Source of the DNA: Leptospiraceae bacterium
Lineage (GTDB): Bacteria; Spirochaetota; Leptospiria; Leptospirales; Leptonemataceae
DNA length: 64,000 nucleotides
Assembly: GCA_002717505.1 (NCBI GenBank)
Contig: PBEB01000022.1
Coordinates: forward strand, 22,360 to 86,359
Reading direction: 5' to 3'
The translations under genes were made by a program, and so were the position numbers. The notes under the pieces were generated by a model. The model worked only from the letters and a program-made list of their open reading frames with translations. It had not been told where the DNA came from and searched no databases. The first letter of the stretch is position 1, and each line of letters begins with the position of its first letter. This document shows positions 61,994 to 64,000 of the stretch, piece after piece.

Positions 61994-63169
61994 ATGTCCA
62001 CCAGCACTGACATATACGAGTTCCGGAACCGGGAGGAACTACTGAAAAGCGCCCGAGATCTGAAAGAGGATTTTCAAGCACGTTGGCAGAAGAATGGAAT
62101 TGAGGGTCAGCTTGCAGAAATGCAGGATATGGAAGATCTTATGACCCAGCCGGACTTCTGGGATGATCCAGACAAAGCCAGGGAAATGTCTCAGAGAAAA
62201 TCCGCCCTGGAAAAGAAGCTTATTCCCTGGAAGGACTTGAACCGGGACCTGGAAGACTTTCCAGACCTTGTTGAACTAACCATCGAAGAGATGGATGATA
62301 CCGACCAGGCGCTGGCGCAGCTTTCCAGAGAATATGCTACAATTGAAGAAAGATTTGAGGATGTTCAGCTAGCTGAAGCATTGCTCGGCAAAGATGACCA
62401 GCTAAATGCAATCGTCACTATTTCCTCCGGTGCCGGCGGTACAGAGAGTCAGGATTGGGCCCAGATGCTTCTTCGCATGTACACTCGATGGTTTGATCGA
62501 AAAGGCTTTGGATATGAAACTCTGGACTTGCAGGATGGGGAAGAAGCTGGCATTAAGAGTGCTTCGCTTCTGGTGAAAGGTGAGTCGGCCTTTGGCTATC
62601 TTAAATCAGAAAACGGAGTGCACCGTCTGGTTCGCATTTCTCCGTTCGATTCAAACAAGCGTAGACACACTTCCTTTGCTTCTGTGCATGTGGCCCCGGA
62701 AATCGATGATGAAATCGAGGTAAACGTTGAAGAAAAGGATCTGCGGGTAGATACTTACCGGGCCAGCGGGGCCGGTGGTCAGCACATCAATAAAACGGAC
62801 TCCGCAATTCGAATTACCCACATTCCTACCGGAGTAGTGGTTCAATGTCAGCAGGAGCGCTCTCAGCATAAGAACCGGGACAAAGCGATGAAGATGCTTC
62901 GGTCACGTCTCTATGAGCTGGAGCGCGAAAAAAGAGAAGAGGATGCGGAAAGCCGAGCAGGCGAAAAGCGCGATGTATCCTGGGGAAACCAGATTCGCAG
63001 CTATGTGTTTCATCCTTACAAAATGGTCAAAGACTTGCGAACTGGATTTGAGACATCGGATCCGGAGTCCATAATGAATGGTGAGCTGGACGATATGGTG
63101 AAATCGTATCTGAAGGGCGTGGCCAGCGGTGGCAGCCTTAAAGTGACTGTGAATCCAGATATAGAATGA
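61994..63169 (+). CDS. prfB: Peptide chain release factor 2, without programmed frameshift
   Basis: RF2 of 391 residues. The GGQ loop 'RASGAGGQHINKTDSAIR' and the stop-codon recognition tripeptide SPF ('RLVRISPFDSN') are present, along with 'VTISSGAGGTESQDWAQMLL'. The reading frame is continuous from the ATG at 61994 (a GTG at 61991 directly precedes it), so no UGA frameshift element regulates it as in E. coli, and expression must be controlled otherwise. The Shine-Dalgarno GGAAG is close to the ATG. Its 3' end overlaps the convergent PBP gene by 32 bp. Confidence 0.96.
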   Translation: MSTSTDIYEFRNREELLKSARDLKEDFQARWQKNGIEGQLAEMQDMEDLMTQPDFWDDPDKAREMSQRKSALEKKLIPWKDLNRDLEDFPDLVELTIEEMDDTDQALAQLSREYATIEERFEDVQLAEALLGKDDQLNAIVTISSGAGGTESQDWAQMLLRMYTRWFDRKGFGYETLDLQDGEEAGIKSASLLVKGESAFGYLKSENGVHRLVRISPFDSNKRRHTSFASVHVAPEIDDEIEVNVEEKDLRVDTYRASGAGGQHINKTDSAIRITHIPTGVVVQCQQERSQHKNRDKAMKMLRSRLYELEREKREEDAESRAGEKRDVSWGNQIRSYVFHPYKMVKDLRTGFETSDPESIMNGELDDMVKSYLKGVASGGSLKVTVNPDIE

Positions 63170-64000
63170 TCTTATTCACTCGTTCCATGGGCGTGCCGGG
63201 AGGCGGCTCCTGTTTAAAGACGGTGCCGCTGCCGCTGAACTGAACCGGTGTCTTGTATTCTTTGCCGATTAATTCCAGAGCCTGTATGGCGCTCATTCCG
63301 CGAAAGTCCGCTAATCGATCTTCTGCCACTGAAGAAGGATGGCCCGGAGTTGTTTCAAATCGATGGGCGCGATAGGTCTGGCGTGGCGCTCGAATTATAG
63401 GTAGGATGCTTTCCACGAATTTCTTGAATACCGGGGCAGCCAGCGAGCCGCCGGCCCACTGACCGGAAACATCATCGTAGAGAATGAGTCCTATATACTC
63501 AGGATTCTCCGCCGGAAACATTCCCAGAAATGATACTGCATATCGATCGGTGTATCCGGAGGCAGAAGATTTCTGTCCAGTGCCAGTCTTTCCAATAATT
63601 TGAATTTCGCTCAGATTGGCAGCCCGCCCGGTGCCAGCCTTCACCACAAGACGCATCATATGTCTGACCCGGGCCAGTTGTTCGGGCTGAAAGGGGGTTA
63701 CATCAACGGCCGTCTTGCTTTCTTCTACTGATCGGCCATCTTCGGTGACAATTCGCTTCACGATTCTTGGATGGACCAGGCTTCCATCGTTGCCAATGAC
63801 GCTGGCGGCTCGCAATAGCTGAATCGGAGTTACACTGAATCCCTGCCCAATGGGATAATAGAAACGTGTACTTTTCACCCAGTTTTCCGGGGCAGGTAGA
63901 TATCCTTCGGTTTCGCCGGAACCTTCTGGCAGGATTCCGGTTCGGTCCCCCAGTCCCAGGGCTTTCATTTTGCGATAGAGTTCTTCTCTGGGAACTCTTT
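63138..64000 (-). CDS. FtsI/PBP-type transpeptidase with PASTA domain (5' part outside window)
   Basis: C-terminal part (at least 287 residues) of a class B penicillin-binding protein. The frame is open to the window edge. 'SVTPIQLLRAASVIGNDGSL', 'VVKAGTGRAANLSEIQIIGKTGTGQKSS' (shortened here: the catalytic KTGTG lies near the middle) and the lid region follow the FtsI/PbpA family; the SxxK and SxN motifs lie upstream of the window. The last 55 residues form a PASTA-type module ('MSAIQALELIGKEY', 'EPPPGTPMERVNKIILYLD'). It acts in septal or lateral peptidoglycan synthesis in the periplasm. A neighbouring mur/mra cluster is likely beyond the window edge but cannot be seen. Confidence 0.9.
   Translation of the reverse strand, partial: RVPREELYRKMKALGLGDRTGILPEGSGETEGYLPAPENWVKSTRFYYPIGQGFSVTPIQLLRAASVIGNDGSLVHPRIVKRIVTEDGRSVEESKTAVDVTPFQPEQLARVRHMMRLVVKAGTGRAANLSEIQIIGKTGTGQKSSASGYTDRYAVSFLGMFPAENPEYIGLILYDDVSGQWAGGSLAAPVFKKFVESILPIIRAPRQTYRAHRFETTPGHPSSVAEDRLADFRGMSAIQALELIGKEYKTPVQFSGSGTVFKQEPPPGTPMERVNKIILYLDSQSL

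Noticed and set aside
61744-62013. Minus-strand frame of 89 codons between 61717 and prfB
   Set aside because: Not a shadow of a called gene over most of its length, and some stretches look protein-like (internal ATG at 61947), but it overlaps the prfB start, lacks a Shine-Dalgarno and has no recognised domain. Too weak to call.
1-64000. CRISPR arrays, insertion sequences, prophage or rRNA genes
   Set aside because: No regularly spaced repeats, transposase motifs, phage structural genes or rRNA signatures were seen.

Overview
The window is about 64 kb of gene-dense chromosome at roughly 50-55% GC by eye. It comes from a diderm bacterium with many lipoproteins: there are outer-membrane beta-barrel proteins, an apolipoprotein N-acyltransferase, numerous exported proteins with loose lipoboxes, and two c-di-GMP signalling genes. 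My best guess is a spirochaete of the Leptospirales (Leptonema/Turneriella-like). This is an inference from gene content and the relaxed lipoboxes; uvrB, prfB or prmA phylogeny would settle it. I see no phage, insertion sequence, CRISPR array or rRNA. One tRNA-Phe(GAA) lies at 58070-58142.

Layout. 1-5741: a truncated DEAD-box helicase, divergent from an exported family 3 solute-binding protein and a beta-barrel protein, then hemJ and an NYN-domain RNase with a small membrane protein. 6071-9002: an unusual two-gene operon, a MoxR-type AAA+ ATPase followed by a 679-residue protein whose N-terminus looks like the TraB/DUF5682 fold, with an inverted repeat over its promoter. 9083-18553: a membrane-anchored beta-lactamase-fold hydrolase, a GerMN lipoprotein, corA, an SGNH lipoprotein, a sorbosone-dehydrogenase-like propeller, and HEAT and DUF4846 exported proteins. 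18689-21741: a minus-strand cassette of a TetR regulator, an AlkB/XylM-type di-iron hydroxylase and a ferredoxin-FAD reductase, with a clear palindromic operator. 22336-36337: PilZ, LOG, an acyltransferase, EF-P interlocked head-to-head with a KamA/EpmB-type radical SAM aminomutase, ispD, thpR, a REC-PAS-PAS-GGDEF-(degenerate EAL) protein, PrxQ, ribF, a secreted lipase with its foldase, and lnt.

36300-52356: lhgO-like oxidase, UDP-glucuronate decarboxylase-like SDR and M50B-like protease (minus); mnmC (plus); an exported EEP hydrolase, panE, prmA and an unknown 612-residue protein (minus); an orphan MNT nucleotidyltransferase; EamA transporter, anti-sigma-type ATPase and uvrB (minus); a nitrilase-family amidohydrolase; and holB, preceded by a hairpin-rich leader or small RNA with a strong terminator. 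53111-64000: an exported protein with an Omp85-like barrel, two lipoproteins, thiol proteins, tRNA-Phe, a response regulator followed by three exported proteins, prfB without a frameshift site, and the C-terminal half of a PASTA-containing FtsI-type PBP.

Two themes cut across the window. First, several genes that lack a Shine-Dalgarno have -35/-10 elements placed so that transcription should begin at or just before the start codon (1747, 9002, 21704, 53111, perhaps 25525), which suggests frequent leaderless mRNAs. Second, the transcription units are tightly packed, with 1-4 base overlaps, interlocked divergent starts and overlapping convergent ends.
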